A stretch of 64,000 nt of DNA from Caccoplasma intestinavium (GCA_018715885.1 DVKT01000022.1:1-64000), one strand, 5' to 3'; numbered from the stretch's first letter, positions 36,360-45,374 are shown. Notes: generated from the letters alone by a model not told the origin. Program-made: numbers and translations.

Positions 36360-36839
36360 ATGATATTGAGACGAATGACCACTCTAAATCTTCCCAAATA
36401 CATTTTCCGTACAAAAACCGAAGACGGAAAACATTTCATTTACGACGACTGGCGTAAACGATACGTCTCTCTGACTCCGGAAGAATGGGTTCGACAACAT
36501 TTCGCCCGCTTTCTCGTACAGGAAAAAGGGTTTCCTGCCGGTCGTATGGGTAATGAAATATCATTGGTTCAAAACGGTCGTAAGCGACGTTGCGATACGG
36601 TGGTGTATGATAAAACAGGTCGGCCGTTCGTCATTGTTGAATATAAAGCTCCCCATGTGGAAATCACACAAACCGTATTCGATCAAATCGTACGCTACAA
36701 TTCGGTATTACAAGTTCGATACCTGATCATATCCAACGGAATCACCCACTATTGTTGCGAGGTCGACTACACAAAACACAAATGTATATTTCTCAAAGAA
36801 ATTCCTTTTTATACCGAATTGAGGCAAACACCGCCCTAA
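36360..36839 (+). CDS. Stand-alone HsdR N-terminal-domain protein (predicted PD-(D/E)XK nuclease fold)
   Basis: This 159-residue protein matches the N-terminal nuclease domain of type I restriction HsdR subunits, but no helicase part and no hsdM/hsdS are nearby. It has the conserved SLTPEEWVRQHF lead (residues 38-48), Asp79 in CDTVVYD, and V-E-Y-K (Glu94, Lys96), together the D...ExK metal site. It is an orphan family widespread in Bacteroidota; DNA or RNA cleavage is plausible but unproven. The frame is open upstream to 36294, but that lies inside the promoter. ATG 36360 is chosen and ATG 36375 is equally possible. Confidence 0.78.
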   Translation: MILRRMTTLNLPKYIFRTKTEDGKHFIYDDWRKRYVSLTPEEWVRQHFARFLVQEKGFPAGRMGNEISLVQNGRKRRCDTVVYDKTGRPFVIVEYKAPHVEITQTVFDQIVRYNSVLQVRYLIISNGITHYCCEVDYTKHKCIFLKEIPFYTELRQTPP

Positions 36840-36966
36840 AAATCTCAGGAAAATATTTCATTACAGAATATTCTCGTTAAAAAAAATCAAATAGATATTA
36901 TTCAAGAAACTTTCTTCTTTTTCGTGTGTCTTTATGAATAAAAGTTTCATTTATAAATTTACCGTC

Positions 36967-37506
36967 ATGAAAAAGATTCTATTTTCCTTATTCATGTTGA
37001 GTCTACTCTCAACGTCTGTTATCGCTCAGCAACCTATACAGAAATCCGGAGACAACAATCGAAATAAAGAAATGCACAATACCCCAAAACCGGACATGAA
37101 AAAGGACAATAAAAAATGTTGCATGTCGGTAGCGGAAACGACAAAATTACAGACGGAACAATTGAAAACTCTTTTACAACTCTCCGATGAACAAACCCGG
37201 AAAGTCCATGCGATCTTATTGCGAGGAAATCAAAACGACAGTATTATGAACATACAAGTCGAAAAAATGAGTAAAGACCAAATGGCACAGCATACAGCAC
37301 AAGCCGAAGCCATAAAAAAACTTCTCACCCCTCAACAACAAGCTGCTATGGCTGCCATGCCGGCCTTTGCTTCGGGAAAAGAAATATCATGCCATACGAT
37401 TTCTCAATGTGCTCCAAGTCAAAAAAAGCAAATGATGACAGATAAGAACCATCATAAAAAAAACGATAGTAAATCTTCTTCGGGAAAAATCCAAAATAAA
37501 AAATAA
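36967..37506 (+). CDS. Small secreted DUF4890/Spy-like protein
   Basis: This 179-residue protein has a signal peptide (MKKILFSLFMLSLL..., cleavage near VIA-QQ). A hydrophilic mature part follows with a helical region that has an L-S-D-E-Q start and LLTPQQQAAM near residue 130. That resembles the LTxxQ motif of Spy/CpxP periplasmic chaperones and of Bacteroidota DUF4890 proteins. The tail is very rich in Lys, Ser and Asn. ATG at 36967 is preferred to the in-frame ATG at 36934, which adds 11 residues before the signal. The function is unknown; envelope stress buffering is only suggested by similarity. Confidence 0.65.
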   Translation: MKKILFSLFMLSLLSTSVIAQQPIQKSGDNNRNKEMHNTPKPDMKKDNKKCCMSVAETTKLQTEQLKTLLQLSDEQTRKVHAILLRGNQNDSIMNIQVEKMSKDQMAQHTAQAEAIKKLLTPQQQAAMAAMPAFASGKEISCHTISQCAPSQKKQMMTDKNHHKKNDSKSSSGKIQNKK

Positions 37507-37540
37507 CTTCTCATTCATTATTTCGCATGTAATTTTTCAA

Positions 37541-37572
37541 AAAGCAGCTCGGTGTTCCGAGCTGCTTTTTTA
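37541..37572 (+). terminator. Strong intrinsic terminator after the DUF4890-like gene
   Basis: A 10-bp GC-rich stem (AGCAGCTCGG / CCGAGCTGCT, TGTT loop), extended by A/T pairs, is followed by TTTTT, about 35 bp after the stop. Confidence 0.9.
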
Positions 37573-37657
37573 TAATATCAAATAATCTATCCCTTCATTT
37601 CGAATAAATTTTACAGAAAACCATATCTTTGCAATAGCTTTATAGATTTGTAAAAAT

Positions 37658-39028
37658 ATGGCTAAACTCAAAACTGTATATGTGTGTACCCAATGCGGTG
37701 CAGAGTCCCCTAAATGGATCGGGAAATGCCCCTCATGTGGAGAATGGAACAGTTATGTCGAAGAAGTGATCAGTTCAAAATCTTCTACGACACAAAGCCC
37801 GTCGTATAGCACCGACTCCCCTCGTTCAAAACCTCAAAAACTCGAAGAAATCTCCATTTCGCAAGAAGAAAGAATCGACTTGCACGACACGGAATTGAAC
37901 AGAGTTTTAGGGGGGGGGCTCGTTCCGGGGTCGATGGTATTGATCGGTGGAGAGCCCGGTATCGGAAAATCTACTCTCGTTTTACAGACCGTACTGGGTC
38001 TGACAGGGAAAAAAGTCCTTTATGTATCGGGAGAAGAAAGTGCCCGCCAACTGAAAATGAGAGCAGACAGACTACACCGCAACAATCCCGATTGTTATAT
38101 CGTATGTGAAACTTCCCTCGAAGAAATATTTGTGCACATACGTAATGTACAACCCGACATCGTTATTATCGACTCGATACAGACTATCTCGACGCAGTCT
38201 ATTGAATCTTCTCCCGGTAGTATTTCACAAGTACGAGAATGTGCTGCATCTATATTGAAATTTGCCAAAGAAACCCATACGCCGGTACTGGTCATCGGGC
38301 ACATCAATAAAGAGGGAAGCATCGCAGGGCCCAAAGTATTGGAACATATTGTCGATGCGGTCTTGCAATTCGAAGGAGACCGGCATTACATGTACCGGAT
38401 TTTACGTTCTATAAAGAACCGATTCGGTAGCACAGCCGAATTAGGAATTTATGAAATGTTGCAAAACGGGCTTCGGGAAGTAAGCAATCCTTCGGAATTA
38501 TTGCTTACGCAAGATCGTGAGGGGCTGAGCGGTGTAGCCATATCCGCCGCCATAGAAGGGATACGTCCCTTTCTTATCGAAGTACAATCTCTTGTAAGTA
38601 CGGCGGCCTACGGAACGCCGCAAAGATCGGCAACAGGGTTCGATCTGCGACGCATGAACATGTTGCTTGCCGTATTGGAAAAAAGAGTCGGTTTCAAACT
38701 CGCTCAAAAAGATGTCTTTCTCAATATTGCCGGAGGATTGAAAGTCAATGATCCGGCAATGGACTTGGGCGTAATCAGTGCCGTCTTGTCTTCTAATATG
38801 GACATGGCGATAGAACGGGACATTGCCATGACCGGAGAAGTCGGCTTATCAGGTGAAATACGCCCTGTTACTCGGGTCGAACAGCGTATCCTTGAAGCCG
38901 AGAAACTTGGCTTCAAGCGTATACTCGTTCCGATCCTTAACTTAAAAGGTTTCGACTCAAAGCGACTGCAAATAGAAATCACACCGGTACGGAAAGTCGA
39001 TGAAGCCTTCCGTCAATTATTCGGATAA
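37658..39028 (+). CDS. radA: DNA repair protein RadA
   Basis: This 456-residue RecA-like ATPase promotes branch migration during recombination. It has the N-terminal zinc finger (Cys10, Cys13, Cys24, Cys27), Walker A GGEPGIGKST at residues 97-106, the RadA-specific KNRFG motif near residue 252, and a C-terminal Lon-protease-like domain without catalytic residues. A G9 homopolymer (37910-37918) encodes three consecutive glycines near residues 85-87 and is a potential slippage site. A -7 box TATCTTTG lies at 37624-37631. The stop precedes the next start by one base. Confidence 0.96.
   Translation: MAKLKTVYVCTQCGAESPKWIGKCPSCGEWNSYVEEVISSKSSTTQSPSYSTDSPRSKPQKLEEISISQEERIDLHDTELNRVLGGGLVPGSMVLIGGEPGIGKSTLVLQTVLGLTGKKVLYVSGEESARQLKMRADRLHRNNPDCYIVCETSLEEIFVHIRNVQPDIVIIDSIQTISTQSIESSPGSISQVRECAASILKFAKETHTPVLVIGHINKEGSIAGPKVLEHIVDAVLQFEGDRHYMYRILRSIKNRFGSTAELGIYEMLQNGLREVSNPSELLLTQDREGLSGVAISAAIEGIRPFLIEVQSLVSTAAYGTPQRSATGFDLRRMNMLLAVLEKRVGFKLAQKDVFLNIAGGLKVNDPAMDLGVISAVLSSNMDMAIERDIAMTGEVGLSGEIRPVTRVEQRILEAEKLGFKRILVPILNLKGFDSKRLQIEITPVRKVDEAFRQLFG
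37910..37918. repeat. G9 homopolymer tract within radA
   Basis: Nine consecutive G residues encode the conserved Gly-Gly-Gly of RadA using GGG three times. Runs of this length are prone to slippage; a one-base change would truncate RadA before its Walker A motif. Confidence 0.85.
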
Positions 39029-39029
39029 T

Positions 39030-40595
39030 ATGATAAAAGAAATTTCCATACGAGTATTACCACAACAAGCGGCTTCCGAAACAGCTCTCAAAGGATTTCT
39101 TGCCCGGGAATTTGCACTAAATCCCAAAGATATACAAGCGGTAAGAATACTGAAACGCTCCATAGACGCACGAAAGAGACAAGTCATAATAAATCTTACG
39201 GTACGCATCTACCTGAACGAGCTACCGCCAAACGATATGTTCTCTCCGATTATTTACGGAGATGTTTCGGACAAGCAGCAAGCAATTGTCGTCGGAGCAG
39301 GTCCGGCCGGACTTTTCGCTGCATTGAGGCTCATCGAGTTGGGTATGCGTCCCATCGTATTGGAACGTGGTAAGGATGTACATCAACGGCGTAAAGATAT
39401 TGCCCGCATCAGCCGAGAACATAAGGTAGACAGCGAATCGAATTATTGCTTCGGAGAAGGTGGTGCGGGAGCATTCTCCGACGGTAAACTCTATACCCGT
39501 AGTAAAAAACGCGGATCGGTCGATCGTATTTTATCTATTCTTTGTCAACACGGAGCCTCACTCGACATACTGGCCGATGCCCACCCTCATATCGGAACAG
39601 ATAAGCTGCCTCGCGTTATCGAAAATATCCGTCATACGATTTTGGAATCCGGCGGAGAAGTAAAATTTGGGACACGAATAGACGAACTTATATTTGATAG
39701 ACAAGAAGTTATCGGCGCAAAATCTCATACCGGAAATGTTTTTCCCGGACCAGTGATTCTCGCAACCGGTCATTCCGCCAGAGATGTTTATTATTATCTA
39801 CATCGAAATAATATCGAATTGGAGGCAAAAGGTTTTGCCGTCGGTGTGCGGCTCGAACACCCCCAAGAACTCATCGATCGCATACAATACCATAATTCCG
39901 AGGGACGAGGTAAATATTTACCGGCAGCCGAATACAGTTTCGTAACCCAAATCAACGGTCGAGGTGTTTACTCGTTTTGCATGTGTCCCGGAGGTTTTAT
40001 CGTCCCGGCAGCAAGCGGTCCCAATCAATTGGTTGTTAACGGAATGTCCCCATCAAACAGGGGCTCTCGATGGGCAAACTCGGGAATGGTCGTAGAAATA
40101 CGCCCCGAAGATATTCCCGGATATGAAGTTCACGATGTTTTGGCTGGCATAAAATTTCAAGAAGAAATTGAGTATCAGTGTTTCATCAACGGAAATTGCC
40201 GCCAAACAGCTCCGGCCCAACGCATGACAGATTTCATCAACGGCAAAATATCGCCAGACCTCCCCGCCACATCGTATACACCCGGAGTAATATCTTCTCC
40301 TTTACACTTTTGGATGCCCTCACTTATTACCGAGCGGCTTCGACAAGGATTTCGCCATTTCGGGAAAATATCTCATGGCTTTCTTACTCGAGAAGCCCTC
40401 ATGATAGGTGTAGAAACCCGCACCTCTTCTCCCATACGTATACCCAGAGACAGTGAGCAATTACACCATATCCGTTTCGATGGATTATATCCATGCGGCG
40501 AAGGTGCCGGATATGCAGGCGGTATCGTATCGGCGGCTATTGATGGTGAAAGATGCGCAGAAGCTCTCGCTTACAAGTACCTAAAACTTCAATAA
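39030..40595 (+). CDS. FAD-dependent oxidoreductase of the COG2509 family
   Basis: This 521-residue flavoprotein has an N-terminal region of about 90 residues before the dinucleotide-binding VVGAGPAGLFAA (about residues 88-99), then FGEGGAGAFSDGKLYTR, typical of the COG2509 'uncharacterised FAD-dependent dehydrogenase' family, and a C-terminal FAD contact with G-E-G-A-G-Y-A-G-G-I-V-S-A. Substrate and electron acceptor are unknown. The start at 39030 follows the radA stop by one base (an upstream in-frame ATG lies inside radA), implying coupled translation. Confidence 0.88.
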   Translation: MIKEISIRVLPQQAASETALKGFLAREFALNPKDIQAVRILKRSIDARKRQVIINLTVRIYLNELPPNDMFSPIIYGDVSDKQQAIVVGAGPAGLFAALRLIELGMRPIVLERGKDVHQRRKDIARISREHKVDSESNYCFGEGGAGAFSDGKLYTRSKKRGSVDRILSILCQHGASLDILADAHPHIGTDKLPRVIENIRHTILESGGEVKFGTRIDELIFDRQEVIGAKSHTGNVFPGPVILATGHSARDVYYYLHRNNIELEAKGFAVGVRLEHPQELIDRIQYHNSEGRGKYLPAAEYSFVTQINGRGVYSFCMCPGGFIVPAASGPNQLVVNGMSPSNRGSRWANSGMVVEIRPEDIPGYEVHDVLAGIKFQEEIEYQCFINGNCRQTAPAQRMTDFINGKISPDLPATSYTPGVISSPLHFWMPSLITERLRQGFRHFGKISHGFLTREALMIGVETRTSSPIRIPRDSEQLHHIRFDGLYPCGEGAGYAGGIVSAAIDGERCAEALAYKYLKLQ

Positions 40596-40602
40596 TATAA
40601 CC

Positions 40603-42054
40603 ATGATCTCTTTTTGTATTGCATTGGCGGCCTTAATCATAGGCTTTTTCACTTATGGGAAATTTGTAGAGCGGGTATTCGGAATAGACCCGGATAGAAA
40701 AACTCCGGCGATAGCCAATCCCGACGGAGTCGATTTCGTTCCTTTGTCTGGTTGGAAAATTTTTATGATTCAATTTCTGAATATAGCAGGACTGGGTCCT
40801 ATATTCGGGGCCATAATGGGGGCTAAATTCGGAACATCTTCGTTCCTTTGGATTGTTTTCGGCACGATTTTCGCCGGAGCTGTTCACGACTTTATGGCCG
40901 GAATGATTTCTTTACGCCATAATGGAGAGAGTCTCCCCGAAACAATAGGTCGCTATCTGGGTGTTACAGCCAAGCAGATCATGCGCTTCTTCACCGTTAT
41001 ACTTATGATTCTTGTTGGCGTCGTATTTGTTGCTGGACCGGCCGACCTACTTGCCATGCTGACTCCCCAAAATTTAGATTCTACATTTTGGATTTTCGTC
41101 ATATTCGCCTATTACATCTTGGCAACCATGTTTCCTATCGATAAAATCATAGGTCGAATCTATCCAGCTTTCGCAGTCGCCCTCATTTTCATGGCAATCG
41201 GCATTCTTTTCATGCTGTTCATTTCATTTCCCGATATTCCGGAAATTACGGACGGACTTTCCAATAAATCCGAGGATCCCGAAAACAATCCCATATTCCC
41301 CATGCTGTTCATCAGCATTGCTTGTGGAGCCATATCGGGATTCCATGCTACACAATCACCATTGATGGCACGTTGTATGACCAATGAACGTCAAGGCCGT
41401 TATATCTTTTACGGGGCGATGGTTACCGAAGGTATCGTGGCCTTGATATGGGCAGCGGCGGCAACCTATTTTTTCAGTCCCGAAGGTCAAGCATTTTTCC
41501 ATATCACCGAGCCCGAAAAAGTCAATGGAAATTCCGCTGTTATCGTCAATATCATATCCAATGGCTGGTTGGGCATGGTCGGTGGTGCTTTGGCAATTCT
41601 CGGCGTCGTTGCCGCTCCTATTACATCGGGAGATACGGCATTCCGTTCCGCACGTCTTATTGTGGCCGATTTCCTACACATGGAACAGCGGAGCATTTCC
41701 AAAAGGCTTCTTATATGCATACCGCTTTTTCTTGTGGCCATACTCATTCTCATATATAATCTTTCCGACCCGGCCGGATTTGAAAAAATTTGGAGATATT
41801 TTGCGTGGAGTAATCAAACACTGGCTGTATTCACCCTTTGGGCTATTACCATATATTTATCCCGAAAAGGGAAACCTTATTGGATAACACTTATACCGGC
41901 GCTTTTTATGATGGCAGTCGTAATTACATATATTCTTTTCGATCGTTCGGGCATAGCGCTTCCCTATACGACATCTGTCATTATATCTGCAATCGCAGTC
42001 GTTATATCCGCTATATATTTCTTCTTATATCGATATAAGGAAAAACACTCGTAA
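40603..42054 (+). CDS. Carbon starvation CstA-family transporter
   Basis: This 483-residue protein has about 12-13 membrane helices and the CstA signatures: a GFFTYGKFVERVFGID lead, FLNIAGLGPIFGAIMG, and GAVHDFMAGMISLRHNG. CstA proteins take up peptides or pyruvate during carbon limitation. This copy is shorter than E. coli CstA (about 700 aa) and belongs to the compact form common in anaerobes. It starts 7 bp after the flavoprotein gene and may share its transcript. Confidence 0.92.
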   Translation: MISFCIALAALIIGFFTYGKFVERVFGIDPDRKTPAIANPDGVDFVPLSGWKIFMIQFLNIAGLGPIFGAIMGAKFGTSSFLWIVFGTIFAGAVHDFMAGMISLRHNGESLPETIGRYLGVTAKQIMRFFTVILMILVGVVFVAGPADLLAMLTPQNLDSTFWIFVIFAYYILATMFPIDKIIGRIYPAFAVALIFMAIGILFMLFISFPDIPEITDGLSNKSEDPENNPIFPMLFISIACGAISGFHATQSPLMARCMTNERQGRYIFYGAMVTEGIVALIWAAAATYFFSPEGQAFFHITEPEKVNGNSAVIVNIISNGWLGMVGGALAILGVVAAPITSGDTAFRSARLIVADFLHMEQRSISKRLLICIPLFLVAILILIYNLSDPAGFEKIWRYFAWSNQTLAVFTLWAITIYLSRKGKPYWITLIPALFMMAVVITYILFDRSGIALPYTTSVIISAIAVVISAIYFFLYRYKEKHS

Positions 42055-42084
42055 TACTTTTGATATGGTTTGTATCGATAAATT

Positions 42085-42115
42085 TTTGGCAAACAAAAAA
42101 ATTACATTACCTTTG
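42085..42115 (+). promoter_or_regulatory. Promoter of tRNA-Pro
   Basis: TTTG (42085-42088) and TACCTTTG (42108-42115) are separated by 19 bp, a perfect Bacteroidetes promoter ending 12 bp before the tRNA. Confidence 0.85.
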
Positions 42116-42127
42116 TCGCCTGAAAAA

Positions 42128-42202
42128 CGGGGCGTAGCGCAGTCCGGTTAGCGCACCTGCTTTGGGAGCAGGGGGTCGCGAGTTCGAATCTCGCCACCCC
42201 GA
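42128..42202 (+). tRNA. tRNA-Pro (anticodon TGG)
   Basis: The 75-nt sequence folds into a full cloverleaf: D stem GCGC/GCGC, anticodon stem CCTGC/GCAGG with loop TTTGGGA (anticodon TGG, reads CCN proline codons), T stem GCGAG/CTCGC with TTCGAAT, and discriminator A. The 3' CCA is not encoded. The acceptor stem pairs except at position 6:67, which is C opposite A, an unusual mismatch. Confidence 0.95.
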
Positions 42203-42210
42203 CTATCGGA

Positions 42211-42258
42211 AATAGGTTGATAATCAAATATATAACGCGATTATCAACCTATTTTTTA
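42211..42258 (+). terminator. Intrinsic terminator of tRNA-Pro
   Basis: A perfect 15-bp stem (AATAGGTTGATAATC and its complement, 13-nt loop) followed by TTTT starts 9 bp after the tRNA. Confidence 0.9.
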
Positions 42259-42355
42259 TTCTTTCATTTGTTAAAAATAGGACAAAAACATACCTTATTT
42301 TGTCTCTTTTATCTTATTGTGTTTTGTGTATCGTGCGTGCAAATAAATACACTGG

Positions 42356-43285
42356 TCAAATAGAAGAACCCTCCGTACCAACACAAAAGTATGTCCGTTT
42401 CAAATCCTTAATCACTGCAAGGGTATATTTTGCTGCTCCTTCGCTATTGAGATGAGCACTGTCTATGAAATACTCTCTTTTGTTATTAAAGGTTGTATCT
42501 GTGTAGTGGTTAATAAACGGCACATGATAGCGCTGACATAGTTCCATTAAGGGTTTGAATGCCGACGCATCTGTATTTTTATATTGTGGAGATGCCATAA
42601 ATACAAGGGAAATACGGGAATCTCGACAATCTTTTATCAACCGTTCCAAATAATACAGTTTCAGAGGGTCTATCTCACAAGCGGACGTCGTTCCTGTTTC
42701 TTGCAAGACAGGCTCATACGTCATTTGTCCTTCTAAGGGAACGTAACCATTTATATTTTTTCGCAAAGGCTTTATATTATCCATCATGATTTGAAGGAAT
42801 TGGGAATTAAAGCGATAGGATTGTACCATCATCTTGAACCTTTCATTCTTATCCACCGACCAAAAGATAGAATCGACAGCTGGTTCACCGTAATAATATC
42901 TCAACCCCGGCAAATAAGCCATGTTATCGCCTTTCCACAGATCAAAGTTCGGCATGACATCATAGACAATCATTTGTGGGTGATACCTCTGCTGTATCAT
43001 CTTGAACCAACCATACAGCAAGATTATTCCATTCCCGTCTTTACCACAATTGTAACAAGACATTTGCAACGAATCTTCCAATAACAACGGATCATAATGG
43101 TGGAGCGCTCGCGAAGAGCCGAAAATCAGCAGGTCTTCCGAAGTCTGTTTACAAATGTAATTAACCCTTCTAGTTTCACCACCTTTTGCACTGTCCACTA
43201 ACGTTTGGAAACATATACCTAAAGCGGTATCGACAAGAAATAGAATGACTAAAAACAAGATAATCTTAGCTACAAGCTGTCTCAT
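42356..43285 (-). CDS. SGNH/GDSL-like esterase or acetyltransferase partner of MBOAT
   Basis: This 309-residue protein starts with a membrane anchor (about residues 5-25). It then shows an SGNH-hydrolase layout: FGSSRA (block I serine, about residues 56-61), a conserved Y-N-C-G-K-D-G-N-G segment, and a C-terminal D-S-A-H-L-N-S-E-G-A with the catalytic Asp and His. Such proteins pair with MBOAT acyltransferases, as with alginate AlgJ/AlgX or DltD, to move acyl groups onto extracellular polymers. It lies 10 bp downstream of the MBOAT gene in one operon. The acceptor polymer is unknown; the nearby sugar-transferase genes suggest a surface polysaccharide. Confidence 0.78.
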   Translation of the reverse strand: MRQLVAKIILFLVILFLVDTALGICFQTLVDSAKGGETRRVNYICKQTSEDLLIFGSSRALHHYDPLLLEDSLQMSCYNCGKDGNGIILLYGWFKMIQQRYHPQMIVYDVMPNFDLWKGDNMAYLPGLRYYYGEPAVDSIFWSVDKNERFKMMVQSYRFNSQFLQIMMDNIKPLRKNINGYVPLEGQMTYEPVLQETGTTSACEIDPLKLYYLERLIKDCRDSRISLVFMASPQYKNTDASAFKPLMELCQRYHVPFINHYTDTTFNNKREYFIDSAHLNSEGAAKYTLAVIKDLKRTYFCVGTEGSSI

Positions 43286-43295
43286 ATATATAGGA

Positions 43296-44726
43296 TCAAA
43301 AACTTACATAAATAAATTGTCCTGCATCGAATACACCGCAAAGCAATATGGCACACAACAAAAAAATGTAAACAGACCATCGAACAGCCGCATGCCTACT
43401 AACTATCTGTAATCGGTTTTGTGGAACAAACTCGGTTACACAATCCACAAGGATAACCATGAGTATGGAAGAAAACGATAGCAACATGTCTGTTTTTGAT
43501 GAGAGAGACAATGGTGAAATCAAATCGGTAAATATTTTCGCCGTTACATTCCATCCGTCTGCTATGCTCGGCATCCTGAAAATAATCCACGCGAAATTCA
43601 CCAATAAAAAAGTAATCGTCATGCGTCCGACACGTACGATCCCCTTAACCTGAGAATATTGTAGCCCCAAAGCTTTTTCTATGATTTGGAATACACCATG
43701 TAAGATACCCCATACTACAAATGTCCAATTTGCACCATGCCAGATGCCGCTAATCAGGAAAGTAACAAAAATATTCCAATAGTTGCGCATTTTGCTACAA
43801 CGGTTTCCTCCTAATGGAATATATACATAATCTTTTAACCATATTGAAAGAGAGATATGCCACCTGTGCCAAAAGTCTGTAATAGAGACAGCCAAGTAGG
43901 GACGGCGGAAATTATTGATCAAGTTGAAGCCCATCAACCGCCCCACACCTATGGCTATCAACGAATAACCAGCAAAGTCGCCATAAATTTGAAAAGTATA
44001 GAATATGCTGGCTAACAAGCAGCTTGCCCCCGAATTATATATGTAGTTATCAAAAATACTATCTACATACAGTCCCACTCTGTCGGCCATTACCACTTTA
44101 AGAAACAGCCCCCATAATATTTGTTTCAGTCCTTGCACTGTTTCGACCGGATCGAATGTTCTTTCTCCTTTGATTTGAGGAAGCAGAGAAGAGGCCTTGC
44201 TGATGGGGCCAGACAGAATCTGAGGGAAAAAAGATACAAACAGCATATAGTCCCACCAATTGTATTCGGGTCGGATACGCTGGAAATACACATCGAACAA
44301 ATACCCTACAGCCTGAAAAGTAAAAAAAGATATGCCGACAGGTATGGCCCAATTCAGTCCGGGAAGTTCGCCCCATCCAAAAAGGCTGGCAAAAGAACTC
44401 GTAATAAAATTATAGTACTTGAACACTAACAGCGGAAGAAGTGCCAGAGCTATTCCGCAACTTATCAGTAAAAATTTCCTTCGCCATTGCCCAACTGCAT
44501 TTCCAATCCACAAAGCAAACAGGTATGTTTCGGCAGTTATACCCAATAAAATCAGTGCATAAGCAGGATTCCACTGCATATAGAGGGCATAAGACACGAT
44601 CAGCAGCAATCTATTTGCAACAATTGTCTTACTGATTTTTAAAGGCACAAACAAAATTGGCAAGAAATAATAAGCAACTAAAATTAGCGGCAACAACCAT
44701 AAAAATTGGAAGGAGTTGTATAACAT
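43296..44726 (-). CDS. MBOAT-family O-acyltransferase (AlgI-like)
   Basis: This 476-residue polytopic protein has the MBOAT hallmark region SGIWHGANWTFVVWGILHG with the invariant histidine pair, and the upstream LINNFRRPY...DFWHRWHISLS block common to AlgI, DltB and PatA. It is expected to transfer an acetyl or other acyl group across the inner membrane to a periplasmic carrier or polymer. A -7 box TAACTTTG (44769-44762) lies 36 bp upstream, without a clear -33 element. It forms a two-gene unit with the SGNH protein. Confidence 0.92.
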   Translation of the reverse strand: MLYNSFQFLWLLPLILVAYYFLPILFVPLKISKTIVANRLLLIVSYALYMQWNPAYALILLGITAETYLFALWIGNAVGQWRRKFLLISCGIALALLPLLVFKYYNFITSSFASLFGWGELPGLNWAIPVGISFFTFQAVGYLFDVYFQRIRPEYNWWDYMLFVSFFPQILSGPISKASSLLPQIKGERTFDPVETVQGLKQILWGLFLKVVMADRVGLYVDSIFDNYIYNSGASCLLASIFYTFQIYGDFAGYSLIAIGVGRLMGFNLINNFRRPYLAVSITDFWHRWHISLSIWLKDYVYIPLGGNRCSKMRNYWNIFVTFLISGIWHGANWTFVVWGILHGVFQIIEKALGLQYSQVKGIVRVGRMTITFLLVNFAWIIFRMPSIADGWNVTAKIFTDLISPLSLSSKTDMLLSFSSILMVILVDCVTEFVPQNRLQIVSRHAAVRWSVYIFLLCAILLCGVFDAGQFIYVSF

Positions 44727-45039
44727 AAAAAGTCTGTTGGGAAGGGAATTTATATAATAATCAAAGTTACTGACACTTGGTTTTCTATCACATCATGAAT
44801 CAAAAATTACCCATGTACCAAGTATCCATCCACTTCAGTATTCAAAACTCATAAATAAATTCGTATTCTTGTCTTGATAGACAAATAACTATTCTACATT
44901 CCATAAGGTGGGTCAAGCACATTTCCGTAATAACAAATTTTATTTATGTTGCAAAGATATAAATACAGATAATACAATAATCAAAAGAATACTATAATTT
45001 TAAGGAAAAAGTCATCAAACCATTACCCATTTCTATACT
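44727..45039. other. AT-rich intergenic region upstream of the MBOAT operon
   Basis: No coding frame was recognised in this stretch. It contains two minus-strand -7-like boxes: TAACTTTG at 44769-44762 and TATCTTTG at 44959-44952. The second has a TTTG at 44985-44982 with a 22-bp spacer, slightly longer than usual, so it may be the real MBOAT operon promoter with a long leader. Confidence 0.4.
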
Positions 45040-45073
45040 TTTAAAGGGCAGACCAAATAGTCTCCCCTTTAAA
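45040..45073 (-). terminator. Hairpin downstream of the META-nitroreductase operon
   Basis: TTTAAAGGG-c-AGAC pairs with GTCT-c-CCCTTTAAA around a 6-nt loop, with one C-C mismatch, 21 bp after the stop of the small protein gene. A T-run after the stem is lacking, so termination is likely but not certain. Confidence 0.55.
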
Positions 45074-45094
45074 TAAAAATCGCATCAAAAATTT

Positions 45095-45367
45095 TTACTC
45101 CCTAGCGGTATCAACACAAAGAAGGCAAGGTTTTCGTCCCATCTTTTTTGCCGATTCCAATGAATATATTTTTACTTTCCCCTGACATTGCTTCAATGCC
45201 GGACAATCCTTATCGGCATGATAAGTCGCCGCATATGCCCCCATGCACAAGAACGTTATTTTCAATCGTGCCGGAGGTTTTACGGCCGGCAAATTTTGCC
45301 CGCAAAAAAGTAAAATGACGATGCTCAATACAAAAAATAATATATGACGACTCCGTAACACGCTCAT
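45095..45367 (-). CDS. Small membrane-anchored protein with His/Cys motif
   Basis: This 90-residue protein has one N-terminal hydrophobic segment (residues 8-22, possibly a signal anchor or lipobox around Cys22). It also has a C-terminal motif with His50, Cys55, Cys61, Cys81 and Cys84 arranged as Y-H-x4-C-P-A-L...G-R-K-P-C-x-x-C. This spacing recurs in small bacterial proteins and resembles a zinc-binding knuckle; metal binding is inferred. It is the last gene of a three-gene unit (META, nitroreductase, this gene) with 6-7 bp spacing. Confidence 0.65.
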   Translation of the reverse strand: MSVLRSRHILFFVLSIVILLFCGQNLPAVKPPARLKITFLCMGAYAATYHADKDCPALKQCQGKVKIYSLESAKKMGRKPCLLCVDTARE

Positions 45368-45374
45368 ACACCAT

